Assembly: GCA_963662965.1 (NCBI GenBank)
Contig: OY759970.1
Span: 3,906,001-3,970,000 of the forward strand
DNA length: 64,000 nt
Source of the DNA: DTWD01 sp963662965
GTDB taxonomy: Bacteria > Acidobacteriota > Vicinamibacteria > Vicinamibacterales > UBA8438
Reading direction: 5' to 3'
Positions 8,934 through 16,581 of this stretch are shown piece after piece (position 1 is the first letter of the stretch; each line of letters starts with the position of its first letter). Made by a program: the position numbers and the translations under genes. Below the pieces are notes generated by a model that saw only the letters and a program-made list of their open reading frames with translations, did not search any database and was not told where the DNA came from.

Positions 8934-9700
8934 CGCCCGTCTCGGCGTTCCAGCTTCAGCGGGACTCCGAAGCAGCGCGACAGCAGATCGGCCGTTAGCG
9001 TCTCGCCAATGCGTCCGTGTGCCACCGGGCGTCCCTCGGCGAGCAAGAGAACATGCGTGAATCCAGGTGGGATCTCGTCGACGTGATGCGTCACGAGAAC
9101 CACGCCGCGCACGCGCGGGTCGTCGGCGACACCGCCGAGGAGCGCGACCAACTGTTCGCGCCCGGCGAGGTCGAGGCCGGCCGTCGGCTCATCGAGGATC
9201 AACAGCGGCGGATTGCCTATCAGCGCGCGGGCGAGCAACACGCGCTGCCGCTCGCCCGCTGACAAGGTGGCATAGCGTGCGCCTGAGAGCGCGCCACACG
9301 CGAATCGCGCCAGAAGCGCGTCGGCGCGCTCACGGTCGGCGTCGCTGTATTCGTGCCACCATGGCGCCAGGGCGGCGTTTCGCCCGGTCATCACGATGTC
9401 GCGAGCTGACAAGGCCGGTCGCATCATGTCGGCAAGCGCTTGGCTGGTCATCCCGAGCTGCGTGCGCAGCGCGCGCACGTCGGTGCGGCCGAGCCGTTCT
9501 CCGAGGACATCGACGTGGCCCCGCGTGGGGTGCAGATACAGTCCGGCGACGCGGCAAAGCGTCGTCTTGCCTGAGCCGTTCGGTCCGAGCACGACCCAGC
9601 GTTCTCCAGAAGCCACACGCCAGTCGATGGCGTCGAGGATGGTCCGGCCATTCCGCACGAGCGTGACGTCGGAGAAGGTGAGGACCGGGGTCGAGGGCAT
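8909..9700 (-). CDS. ABC transporter ATP-binding protein (stand-alone)
   Basis: This is a 263-residue ABC ATPase when started at the ATG at 9700 (MPSTPVLTF). An upstream in-frame start at 9733 would run into repeat copy A and is less likely. Walker A is GPNGSGKT (39-46), the signature is LSAGERQ, Walker B is LLILDEPTAGLD and the switch His is in VLVTHHVDE. It resembles the YlmA/ModF-like single ATPases. No permease or binding protein is adjacent; the only partner is the small NfeD-like protein, so the transported substrate is unknown. Confidence 0.85.
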   Translation of the reverse strand: MPSTPVLTFSDVTLVRNGRTILDAIDWRVASGERWVVLGPNGSGKTTLCRVAGLYLHPTRGHVDVLGERLGRTDVRALRTQLGMTSQALADMMRPALSARDIVMTGRNAALAPWWHEYSDADRERADALLARFACGALSGARYATLSAGERQRVLLARALIGNPPLLILDEPTAGLDLAGREQLVALLGGVADDPRVRGVVLVTHHVDEIPPGFTHVLLLAEGRPVAHGRIGETLTADLLSRCFGVPLKLERRDGRWLAWGSG

Positions 9701-9711
9701 GGGGCATAGTT

Positions 9712-9790
9712 TAGATGGGGCTGACTGCCCCAAGCCCCGTCGCGGGCACTCGCAGGGACTTCAGATGCCCCGCTCCGTGCCCGCCCTGGT
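9712..9790 (+). repeat. Dispersed hairpin element, copy A
   Basis: Full-length or nearly full-length copy of the intergenic element found at several sites in this window. It opens with TTAGATGGGGCTGACTGCCCC, where the GGGGC stem pairs with GCCCC. CCCCGTCGCGGGCACTCGC and ATGCCCCGCTCCGTG follow. The last hairpin is absent. It sits between the divergent ABC ATPase start (9700) and the oppD-like pseudogene (9922). Confidence 0.7.
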
Positions 9791-9921
9791 CCCTATTCGG
9801 GCGACCGAGTGGCGTGGGGCGTCGGGGCCCCACTAACGAGGGAGCCAGGGGGTCTGTGGAAAGCGCGCGAAACTTGGGCACATACCCGAGCGCAATATTC
9901 CTCCAGTCTAAGCTTGGTCGG

Positions 9922-10950
9922 ATGCCGCAAGATCAGCACGTGACCAACGGCGGCGGACCGGATCGGGTCCTGCACATCCGCGACTTGACCGTGACGTTTC
10001 CTGACGGGGTGCGGGCCGTCGACCGCGTCACGCTCCGAGCTCCGCGCCGGCTAGACACTCGCGCTCGTCGGTGAAAGCGGGAGCGACAAGAGCATGCTGG
10101 TGCATGCGGTGCTCGGTGTCATTCCGCCGCCCGGTCGGATTGCCTCCGGCGAGCTGTGGATCCGCGTCGGTGACGGTCCGGCGCCGGTGGTCGACCTGGC
10201 CCGGCTCGATCCATTAAGCGAGGCGATGCGGGCGGTGCGCGGCCGACATCTCGGCATGGTGTTCCAGAACGCGCTCGCCAGTCTCACTCCCACGCTGACG
10301 ATTGGCAGTCAACTGACCGAGCTGATTCGGTTGTATCGCCCGAGCGAGACGGATGAGATCGCCGTCGACACATTGGTCCGAGTTGGGATTCCTGATCCAC
10401 GACGTATCTTTGCCGCCTACCCGTATCAGCTCTCCGGCGGGCTCGCGCAACGGGCGATGATCGCTCTGGCGATCTGTTGCCGACCACGGGTGCTGTTTGC
10501 CGACGAGCCGACGACGGCCCTCGATCCGATTCGACGTGATGAGGTATTGGAGTTGATCGCCGAACTGCAGCGGGAGCTGGGGATGGCGGTGCTGCACATC
10601 GGGCATGACGTGTCGACCGTGGCGGCATTCGCCGACAGGCTCGCGGTGATGTACGCGGGACGCGTCGTGGAAACGGGGCTGGCCGCCGCGGTCGTCGCCC
10701 CCCGCAGCATCCGTATATGCGCCGGCTGCTCGCGGCGGAGCCACGTCTCGGGCGGCCCGCGGATGCGTTCGTGTCGATTCCAGGAGTCGTGCCGCGCGAC
10801 CGCTCTCGCTGGCGGCGCTGGGCATTTGCCGAGCGGTGCGACGACGCGGTCGCGGGGACGTGCGACGTCGCGACTCCCGCGCTGGTGGTCGCCGGCGACG
10901 ACCGAGCGGTTCGCTGCTTTCTCCAGAGCGAGGCGACGGAGCCGATGTGA
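9922..10950 (+). pseudogene. Broken oppD/dppD-type peptide ABC transporter ATPase
   Basis: Joined by eye, the frames give an OppD-like ATPase: LHIRDLTVTFPDGVRAVDRVTL, then ALVGES, Q-loop GMVFQNALASLTPTLTIGSQL, signature YQLSGGLAQRAMIAL, Walker B VLFADEPTTALDP and H-loop HIGHD. The gene is broken in four ways. An extra base near 10030 shifts the frame. An in-frame TAG at 10052-10054 replaces the Glu of the usual AGETLALVGESGSGKS. The Walker A glycine is Asp (GAC, 10085-10087). A shift at the C6 tract 10698-10703 moves the PQHPYMRRLL tail into another frame. The TGA at 10948 overlaps the next GTG start. No permease or binding protein is nearby. Confidence 0.85.
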
Positions 10951-11411
10951 GCCCGCCGCCGTTCTTGCGGACCGACGGCCTGCGAAAGGAGTATCGGGCG
11001 CGCGTCGTAGACGGGGGTGATACGGTCGTGCGCGCGCTCGACGGCGTCACCCTGACCACGGACCGGCTCGATGCGCATCCCGACGAGCTGAGCGGCGGCG
11101 AGCGTCAGCGGGTCGGTATTGCGCGAGCCATCGCCACAAGACCGCGCTTCGTCGTCGCCGATGAGCCGGTCGCCGCACTCGACGCGCCAATCCAAGGCCG
11201 CATCCTCAATTGCTTGCGGGAGCTCCGGCGCGAACTGTCGCTGACTATGCTGTTCGTCTCGCATGATCTTGCCGTGGTCAGCCGGATGGCCGACCGCGTT
11301 GCGGTGATGGACGCGGGCTGCATCGTTGAGGCGGGGTCGACCGCGGCGGTGTTTACCCACCCCGAACATCCGCAAACACGACGTCTGCTTGCGCGCACGC
11401 AGCGTCTATAA
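10947..11411 (+). pseudogene. oppF/dppF-type ABC ATPase lacking its Walker A half
   Basis: From GTG 10947 the frame reads FLRTDGLRKEYRARVVDGGDTVVRALDGVTL and then jumps to LDAHPDELSGGERQRVGIARAIATRPRFVVADEPVAALD, ending PEHPQTRRLLARTQRL. In intact OppF about 100 residues separate these blocks and hold Walker A and the Q-loop. That segment is missing here without loss of frame. The remaining 154 residues keep the ABC signature, Walker B and H-loop (VSHD) but cannot bind ATP in the normal way. It directly follows the oppD-like pseudogene, so the whole transporter ATPase pair is dead or decaying. Confidence 0.8.
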
Positions 11412-11473
11412 TCGACTAGCTGTTTCATGCCGCGTTTCGTGCTGCTGACTTTCGCCCTGCGCCGTTTGCGATA

Positions 11474-11803
11474 ATGGGACGCCAGCACATTCACCGAGCG
11501 GCACGATTTGTGCTCGCGGTGCCCGCGCGATATCGACTACCGCGCCGGTCGGTCTGGACCGACGTGTGCATCATCAACCTGAGTGACACCGGCGTCATGT
11601 TTCGGACTCCCGAGCCGATCCAGAACGGGACGTTGTTCGAGATGGTCGTTCAGACGCCGATGCAGCTCGGCAACATCGCCCCCGGTCGTTTTGGCTGCCT
11701 CGCGCGCATTACTCGCACCGAGCCAGCGCGGTTGCCCGAAGACGGGTACCCGGTCGGAGCCGAGTTCGTCGAATTCCGGCTCGACCAGGATGAATCCTCC
11801 TAG
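11474..11803 (+). CDS. PilZ-like domain protein
   Basis: This 109-residue protein has a PilZ-type beta-barrel pattern: basic N-terminus HRAARFVLAVPARYRLP, then NLSDTGVMFRT matching the D/N-x-S-x-x-G motif, then VGAEFVEF near the end. PilZ domains bind cyclic di-GMP through an Arg motif and the D/N-S-x-x-G loop. The Arg motif here is not a clean RxxxR, so binding is uncertain. It lies 6 bp upstream of the heptosyltransferase start with TAGGAG between them, so the two may be co-translated. Confidence 0.65.
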   Translation: MGRQHIHRAARFVLAVPARYRLPRRSVWTDVCIINLSDTGVMFRTPEPIQNGTLFEMVVQTPMQLGNIAPGRFGCLARITRTEPARLPEDGYPVGAEFVEFRLDQDESS

Positions 11804-11809
11804 GAGCCC

Positions 11810-12883
11810 GTGGTGCTCGCGCGAATTTTCGTTCGCCTTCCCAACTGGGTCGGCGACATCATGATGGCGCGTCCCGCGCTGCACGCGATCCGCGCCCATT
11901 GGCCAGACGCGCGACTCATCGGGATGGCGCGTGCGGCCCATCGGCCGCTCGCCGAGCGCCTCGGACTGTTCGACGACCTGCTCACCGCTCCCGAAGGCGC
12001 CGGCCTGGCTCTGGCGGCGACGGTTTGGTCGGCGGCTCGCAGGGTGCGTGAACGTCGTCCCGACGCCGCCGTCGTCATGGCGCCATCGTTCGAGGCCGCC
12101 TTGACGACGCGGCTCGCCGGTGTGCGGACGCGGATTGCGCACGACACCGACCACCGCGGTTTGCTGCTGACCTGCGCGGTGCCGCTTCGCATCCAGGTCC
12201 ATCGTGCTGACGCGCTTCGTGACCTCGCACGCGCCCTGGGGACCGACACGGAAGCGCCCGTACCGCCGCTGGCGTTGACGGTGGCTGACCGCGCCTACGC
12301 CGCACGCCTCTTTCACGCCATGCGGTGGTCCGACGAGACCCGCCCGATCTTTCTCAACCCGGCCGCGGCCAAAACGCCGCGTGCATGGTCGTCCGATCGT
12401 TTTCGGATCCTGGCCGAACAGCTGACCACGGGCTCTGACGCGCGACGCCTCGTCGTGCATGCGCGCGATCCCTTCGTGGCAACGCCGGAGTGGGGACGCG
12501 CACATGGGATCGCCTTGGTCGACGATGCGTCTCTGCCCGAGCTCGCGGCGCTTCTCGAGCGATGTGCGTTGTACGTCGGTAACGACAGCGGGCCTGCGCA
12601 CCTCGCGGAGGCGGCCGGCATCCCCACGGTCACGATCTTCGGTCCTTCGACGCCGGCACGCAGTGGCCCCGGCGCCTCCAGGTCGGCGACCGCGTCGTCG
12701 GCGCGCGACCCACATCAGGCGGTCTCGGCGTCGTTCGCCTGTTCTCCGTGTCGGGAACGGTTCTTCGACGAGTGCCCATCGCCGCCGTCCGACGACGGCC
12801 GCCCGCCGTGTCTCGACGCCGTGACGGTCGACACCGTGGTTGCGCGCGTCGAGCAGTCGCTCAGTAACATTAGTCGGGGCTGA
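11810..12883 (+). CDS. waaF: Glycosyltransferase family 9, LPS heptosyltransferase II type
   Basis: The 357-residue protein carries the RLPNWVGDIMMARPAL signature near residue 9, the WaaF/GT9 N-terminal motif. The C-terminal sugar-nucleotide region reads YVGNDSGPAHLAEAAGIPTVTIFGPSTP. The family transfers heptose from ADP-heptose to the LPS inner core at the cytoplasmic face of the inner membrane. The start is GTG 11810 with TAGGAG just upstream (a second GTG at 11813 is possible). The last codons and TGA stop lie inside a fragment of the dispersed repeat (copy B), so the C-terminal SRG residues come from repeat sequence. Confidence 0.85.
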   Translation: MVLARIFVRLPNWVGDIMMARPALHAIRAHWPDARLIGMARAAHRPLAERLGLFDDLLTAPEGAGLALAATVWSAARRVRERRPDAAVVMAPSFEAALTTRLAGVRTRIAHDTDHRGLLLTCAVPLRIQVHRADALRDLARALGTDTEAPVPPLALTVADRAYAARLFHAMRWSDETRPIFLNPAAAKTPRAWSSDRFRILAEQLTTGSDARRLVVHARDPFVATPEWGRAHGIALVDDASLPELAALLERCALYVGNDSGPAHLAEAAGIPTVTIFGPSTPARSGPGASRSATASSARDPHQAVSASFACSPCRERFFDECPSPPSDDGRPPCLDAVTVDTVVARVEQSLSNISRG

Positions 12884-12892
12884 CGCGCCCTA
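12870..12892 (+). repeat. Dispersed hairpin element, short fragment (copy B)
   Basis: TTAGTCGGGGCTGACGCGCC matches the first 20 bases of the dispersed element; the rest is missing. It overlaps the 3' end of the heptosyltransferase gene and supplies its stop codon. Confidence 0.55.
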
Positions 12893-13454
12893 GAGTGTTT
12901 TGCACCTTGGTGTCGCCGCTCGGTCGGCAGATGAGCAGGTTCGAACGGTATCGCCGAGCGAGCGGCCCAGCACTGGTCTCTCTCGGAATCCGCGTCGTCA
13001 CGGCGGCAGAGGTGCCACTTTCAGGAGCCGAGTGGCGGTTCCTCCGACGGATTCCTCTGAGAGACCAGCTCATGAGCCGCCCGAACCTGCGCCGGTCGCC
13101 GCTCTGAGGACCGGACAGACTCGAACGTGTAGGCGCGGTCGGGGGGTCACGGAGGACGCCATGAGGCACGCCGACGACCGCGGGGCTGAAAACGTCGCCG
13201 GAGCCGCCAGCGGACGAGCCTGTACCCTGTGATCCGTGCCGGTCGAAGAACCCGGGCTGCAGGTTGCAGTGGCACGCGCCGCCCCTGATCAGCTATTGCT
13301 CGCCGTGTGAGGCGTTTTGCGTGCGGCGCAGTCGACGTTTTCCGGCGGGCCGATCTGGCGTCCGGAGTGAGCCCCGGCCGTGGCTGCCACACGCGTGCCC
13401 CAGGGCAACACGTGCGCGCAACGCACTAACGAAACTAACGAAACGCGCTACAGC
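12884..13454. other. 571-bp non-coding gap with a long imperfect inverted repeat
   Basis: I see no credible gene between waaF and lpxD, which converge here. A long imperfect palindrome spans 12973-13068. The left arm CTGGTCTCTCTCGGAATCCG (12973-12992) pairs with the right arm CGGATTCCTCTGAGAGACCAG (rev-comp). An inner GCCACT (about 13013-13018)/AGTGGC (13031-13036) stem adds to it. The 3' end of the gap has a short tandem CTAACGAAACTAACGAAACG. No T-tract follows the palindrome, so it is not a standard intrinsic terminator. Confidence 0.6.
12973..13068. repeat. Long imperfect inverted repeat (about 20-bp arms plus inner stem)
   Basis: Outer arms are at 12973-12992 and 13048-13068 with an inner 6-bp stem near 13013-13036. 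As RNA it would fold into one extended hairpin on either strand. It sits between convergent waaF and lpxD, so a bidirectional 3'-end structure or a degenerate mobile element are the two main readings. Confidence 0.6.
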
Positions 13455-14483
13455 CTAGCCTTCGAGCTTGGCTTTGAGGGCGTCGAGCTCCTCCCGGAGC
13501 TGGGCGAGCTCTTGCCTCATCTTTGGCAGACGTCCGAGGTGGGCCTGCTGGCGCTTGATGTCCTTGAGGGGGCGTGCCGGCGTGCCCCAGAACACCTGGC
13601 CTGCCGGGATCCGCTTCCGTGACGGGACGCCGCATTGGGCGCCCACCATGCCGCGGTCGTCGATACGGCAGAAGTCGGCGATCCCAACCTGTCCGCCGAT
13701 GATCGCTTCGCGCCCGATGGTCGAGCTACCGGCGATGCCAGTCTGCGAGGAGATGATCGCGTGCGTCCCAATACGGACGTTGTGCGCGATCTGACAGAGG
13801 TTGTCGATCTTGACGCCGTCCTCAATCACGGTTTCGTCGAACTTGCCGCGATCGATACAGCTATTTGCCCCGATCTCGGCATCCGACTCAATCCGAACGT
13901 GACCCACCTGAGGAATCTTGACGTGTCGCTCGCCATCGAAGACGAAGCCAAACCCATCGGCGCCAATGACGACGCCGGCGTGAATGATCACACGGTCGCC
14001 GATCGCCGTGTCTGAATAGAGCACGACTCTCGGATACAGGATGCACTGCGTCCCGAGGCGGCAGCCGGCGCCGATATATCCCCCTGGGAAGATCGTGGTC
14101 CCCGCGCCGACGACGGCACCCGACTCGACAATGGTCCAGGCGCCTATCGAGACGTCCGCCCCAATCGTGGCGTCGGGGGCGACGAGAGCGGTCTCGTGGA
14201 TGCCCGCGGCCGGGAGGGTCGGCGGGACCAGCCACTGCGCGGCGCGCGCGAATGCGACGCTTGGATTGTCGACGACGATCACGGTGCGTTCAGGCACCTC
14301 GCCATTCGGAATCAGAATGCACGAGGCGCGAGCCGTCGCCACCTGCGAGAGGTGTTTGGCTTCCGCATACGCCAACTCGCCGGTCGTCGCTCGTTCGAGG
14401 CTCCCGACCGACTGAATCTCGACGCCGCCGTCGCCGTGCAGCGTCCCCCCAACGTAGTTCGCTATTTCCTGCGCTGTCTTCAT
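13455..14483 (-). CDS. lpxD: UDP-3-O-acylglucosamine N-acyltransferase
   Basis: This 342-residue protein catalyses the third step of lipid A synthesis in the cytoplasm. The N-terminal uridine-binding domain reads MKTAQEIANYVGGTLHG ... LAYAEAKHLSQVATARASCILIP. A left-handed beta-helix of hexapeptide repeats follows, with the catalytic His in CQIAHNVRIG and the GADGFGFV loop. A C-terminal coiled coil (HLGRLPKMRQELAQLREELDALKAKLEG) trimerises the enzyme. Length matches E. coli LpxD (341). GGGAG lies just upstream of the ATG. A TATGAT-like -10 (complement of 14513-14518) is a plausible promoter element. Confidence 0.95.
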   Translation of the reverse strand: MKTAQEIANYVGGTLHGDGGVEIQSVGSLERATTGELAYAEAKHLSQVATARASCILIPNGEVPERTVIVVDNPSVAFARAAQWLVPPTLPAAGIHETALVAPDATIGADVSIGAWTIVESGAVVGAGTTIFPGGYIGAGCRLGTQCILYPRVVLYSDTAIGDRVIIHAGVVIGADGFGFVFDGERHVKIPQVGHVRIESDAEIGANSCIDRGKFDETVIEDGVKIDNLCQIAHNVRIGTHAIISSQTGIAGSSTIGREAIIGGQVGIADFCRIDDRGMVGAQCGVPSRKRIPAGQVFWGTPARPLKDIKRQQAHLGRLPKMRQELAQLREELDALKAKLEG

Positions 14484-14557
14484 CGCGTCTCCCGGATGTG
14501 CAATCGCGCCTGATCATACCGGGCGTCTGTCCGTGTTCTAATAACCTAATAAATCAG

Positions 14558-14587
14558 TTAACAGGCCAGCCCTGGGTCGGCTACAGT
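14558..14587 (+). promoter_or_regulatory. Candidate promoter for blaI-like regulator gene
   Basis: TTAACA (14558-14563) and TACAGT (14582-14587) are separated by 18 bp, about 35 bp before the blaI ATG. The A/T-rich stretch around it contrasts with the GC-rich surroundings. BlaI-type repressors usually bind their own promoter; no clear TACA-x2-TGTA operator is visible. Confidence 0.35.
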
Positions 14588-14622
14588 GGTGTCTTAAGTT
14601 CTTAGGAGTTAATGCTCTCAGC

Positions 14623-15009
14623 ATGCCGCGAGCGAAGTCGCCGACCCTGACGGACGGAGAGCTACGATTGATGCGTGTCTTGTGGGATGCCGGGCGCGCC
14701 AGCGTCGGTGAAGTGCGTTCCGCGCTGCCGCGGAAGGGGCGCCCTGCCTACAACAGCGTCTTGACCCTCATGCGCATCCTCGAACAGAAGGGGTATGTCC
14801 GTCACGATCGGGACGGGCGGGCGTTCGTCTATATTCCGATTGTCGGTCGCGCGCGCGCGCAGCGCAAGGCGGTGCAGCGTCTCGTCAGCCAGTTGTTCGA
14901 CGGCTCCCCAGGGTCCCTTGCCGTGAATCTCCTCGAGCATGAGCAGATGGACGAGTCAGAGCTCGCTCGCATCCGGTCGTTGTTGGGTGATCAACCCGCC
15001 TCGGGATGA
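14623..15009 (+). CDS. blaI: BlaI/MecI/CopY-family winged-helix repressor
   Basis: The 128-residue protein has the penicillinase-repressor fold. The winged helix is LTDGELRLMRVLWDAGRASVGEVRSALP ... PAYNSVLTLMRILEQKGYVRHDRDGRAFVYIP. The C-terminal dimerisation helices include LVSQLFDGSPGSLAVNLLEHE. In characterised systems BlaI is cleaved or released when the BlaR1 M56 metalloprotease senses a signal. Here the adjacent receptor gene is broken, so this repressor may be uncoupled. Start ATG follows an A/T-rich leader with TTAGGAG. The stop overlaps the next ATG (ATGA), the usual blaI-blaR1 coupling. Confidence 0.9.
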   Translation: MPRAKSPTLTDGELRLMRVLWDAGRASVGEVRSALPRKGRPAYNSVLTLMRILEQKGYVRHDRDGRAFVYIPIVGRARAQRKAVQRLVSQLFDGSPGSLAVNLLEHEQMDESELARIRSLLGDQPASG

Positions 15010-16159
15010 CGACGGTGGAAGTGCTGGCGACCTGGCTCTGGCAAGGGATCGTGGTGGCACCCGGCGTGAGTGCTGCCACACGCTACGCGACCTGGTGGAC
15101 CGCAATGTTGGGCGTGCTGCTGATTCCGCTCATCGGTGTGGCCACGCGGGCCGCGGCATCGGCACCCGACGGAAGCCCAGACGGGAGCGGAGTCCCTGGA
15201 CCGACCTCGCTCTCGGCTGCGCCCTCGGTCGCGCCAGTGGTCTTGCCATCGCCGGCGCCCAGTGTCGAGCCCGGCCTCGCGTGGCTCTGGTTCGCGTTGG
15301 TCGTCGTTGGGCTGGGACGGCTCGGGCGTGACCTCTATCAATTGCGTCGGTGGAAGGCGCGGGCGCGTCCGATGCCGGCCGAGCGCGAGCGCGGCCTGTC
15401 GCTGTGGCGCGCGATGAAAACGCGAGGGCGTGGAGTGCGCCTGGCCATCACTGACGACGTGCCGGTCGCGTCGGCGCTAGGCTTCCGCTCGCCAGCGATT
15501 CTGGTGCCGCGCACCTCCTTGAGACCCTGAGTGACGCAGAGTTCGACTAGGTGGTCGCGCACGAGCAGGCGCACGTTGAACGACGCGACGATTGGGCCAA
15601 TCTGCTTCAAGTCGTCATGGCCATCTTTTGGGGGTTGCATCCGGCCGTGTGGCTGATCAACCGCGAGCTCCGACGCGAGCACGAGATGGCCGCCGACGAT
15701 TGGGTGGCGTACCGGTCGGTGAGCGCGCGACGCTACGCGGAGTGTCTCGGCAAAGTCGTCGGTCTGCTGGCGGCGCAACGGCCGCCGCCCCTTGCGTCCG
15801 GCGCCAGTGGCGTCCCGGGCGATCTCGCGCGCCGCGTCGCGCGGCTGCTCGATGCCGGTCGCAACGGCGCCATACGACCCGCGCGAAGCGCGCTCACGTT
15901 CGCCGGACCGATGGCCACACTCGGCGTGGTCTGGCTCTCGGGGTTGGCCCCGCTCGTGACCTTTGCCGCGGCGAGCGGCGAGCCGCTCGTGGGGAGTCGG
16001 TCGCCGAGTATTCAGGCGGCGGCCAGAGTCCGAACCTTGGCCCGGGACGTCGTGCCGGAGTGGGTACCGATCGTGAGCACGGAAGACCGTCAGCAAGCGC
16101 CGTCAGGTCGGTCCGAGCCGCCGGCCGATATGCCGCCTCGTTATCGCTGGTGCCGCTGA
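15006..16159 (+). pseudogene. Broken BlaR1-like M56 metallopeptidase receptor
   Basis: The first part (15006-15530) encodes membrane segments (TWWTAMLGVLLIPLIG, GLAWLWFALVVVGLGRL) and the start of the M56 domain up to VASALGFRSPAILVPRTSL. A single-base shift near 15520 then moves the reading to LETLSDAEFD, where TAG at 15548-15550 stops it. Directly after comes VVAHEQAHVERRDDWANLLQ with the HExxH zinc site, then the HEMAADDW segment and a further membrane span. A TAG where family members have an acidic residue suggests GAG to TAG. Two independent lesions make this a pseudogene rather than one sequencing slip. It overlaps blaI by four bases. Confidence 0.85.
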
Positions 16160-16581
16160 TTCGGCCCCTGCGGCTCCCCGCGCCGCGCGGGTGGGATATC
16201 ATCCCACTGGCCGCTCGTGAGGTCGTAAGTCAGGAATTACTCGGCGTGGTACCGGCGATTGTGTCCGGCGCGCCTTCGACCGTCGGGGTGTACGCGGCCG
16301 CTCTCCGCCGGTCGCGCGCCGAATCGACGGACGATTCCCCGACCGGCTGGCGAGCCGTGTCCCGCTTCGGGACCTCAGTTTGGGTCGTGGTTCAGCGAGG
16401 GTGGCCGGCAGACAGCGGAGGCTTTTGTTGGCGTCGGCTCCGCGTTCAAACGTACGTTCACGGGGCCGTAAGCCCTGTAAGCTTAGACGCGGTCAATTAC
16501 TGTTACGAAACGCGCGGCGACGATGCAACTATGGGCGTCGCCGGTAGTGAGATAGCATATTAGAGAAGGAGAGAACTCGTA
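16160..16581. other. 422-bp gap with a perfect short hairpin
   Basis: No credible gene is seen. GTGGGAT (16191-16197) and ATCCCAC (16201-16207) form a 7-bp stem with a 3-base loop 32 bp after the M56 pseudogene, without a T-tract. The right end has a strong ribosome site AGAAGGAGAG (16563-16572) for the next gene. Confidence 0.5.
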
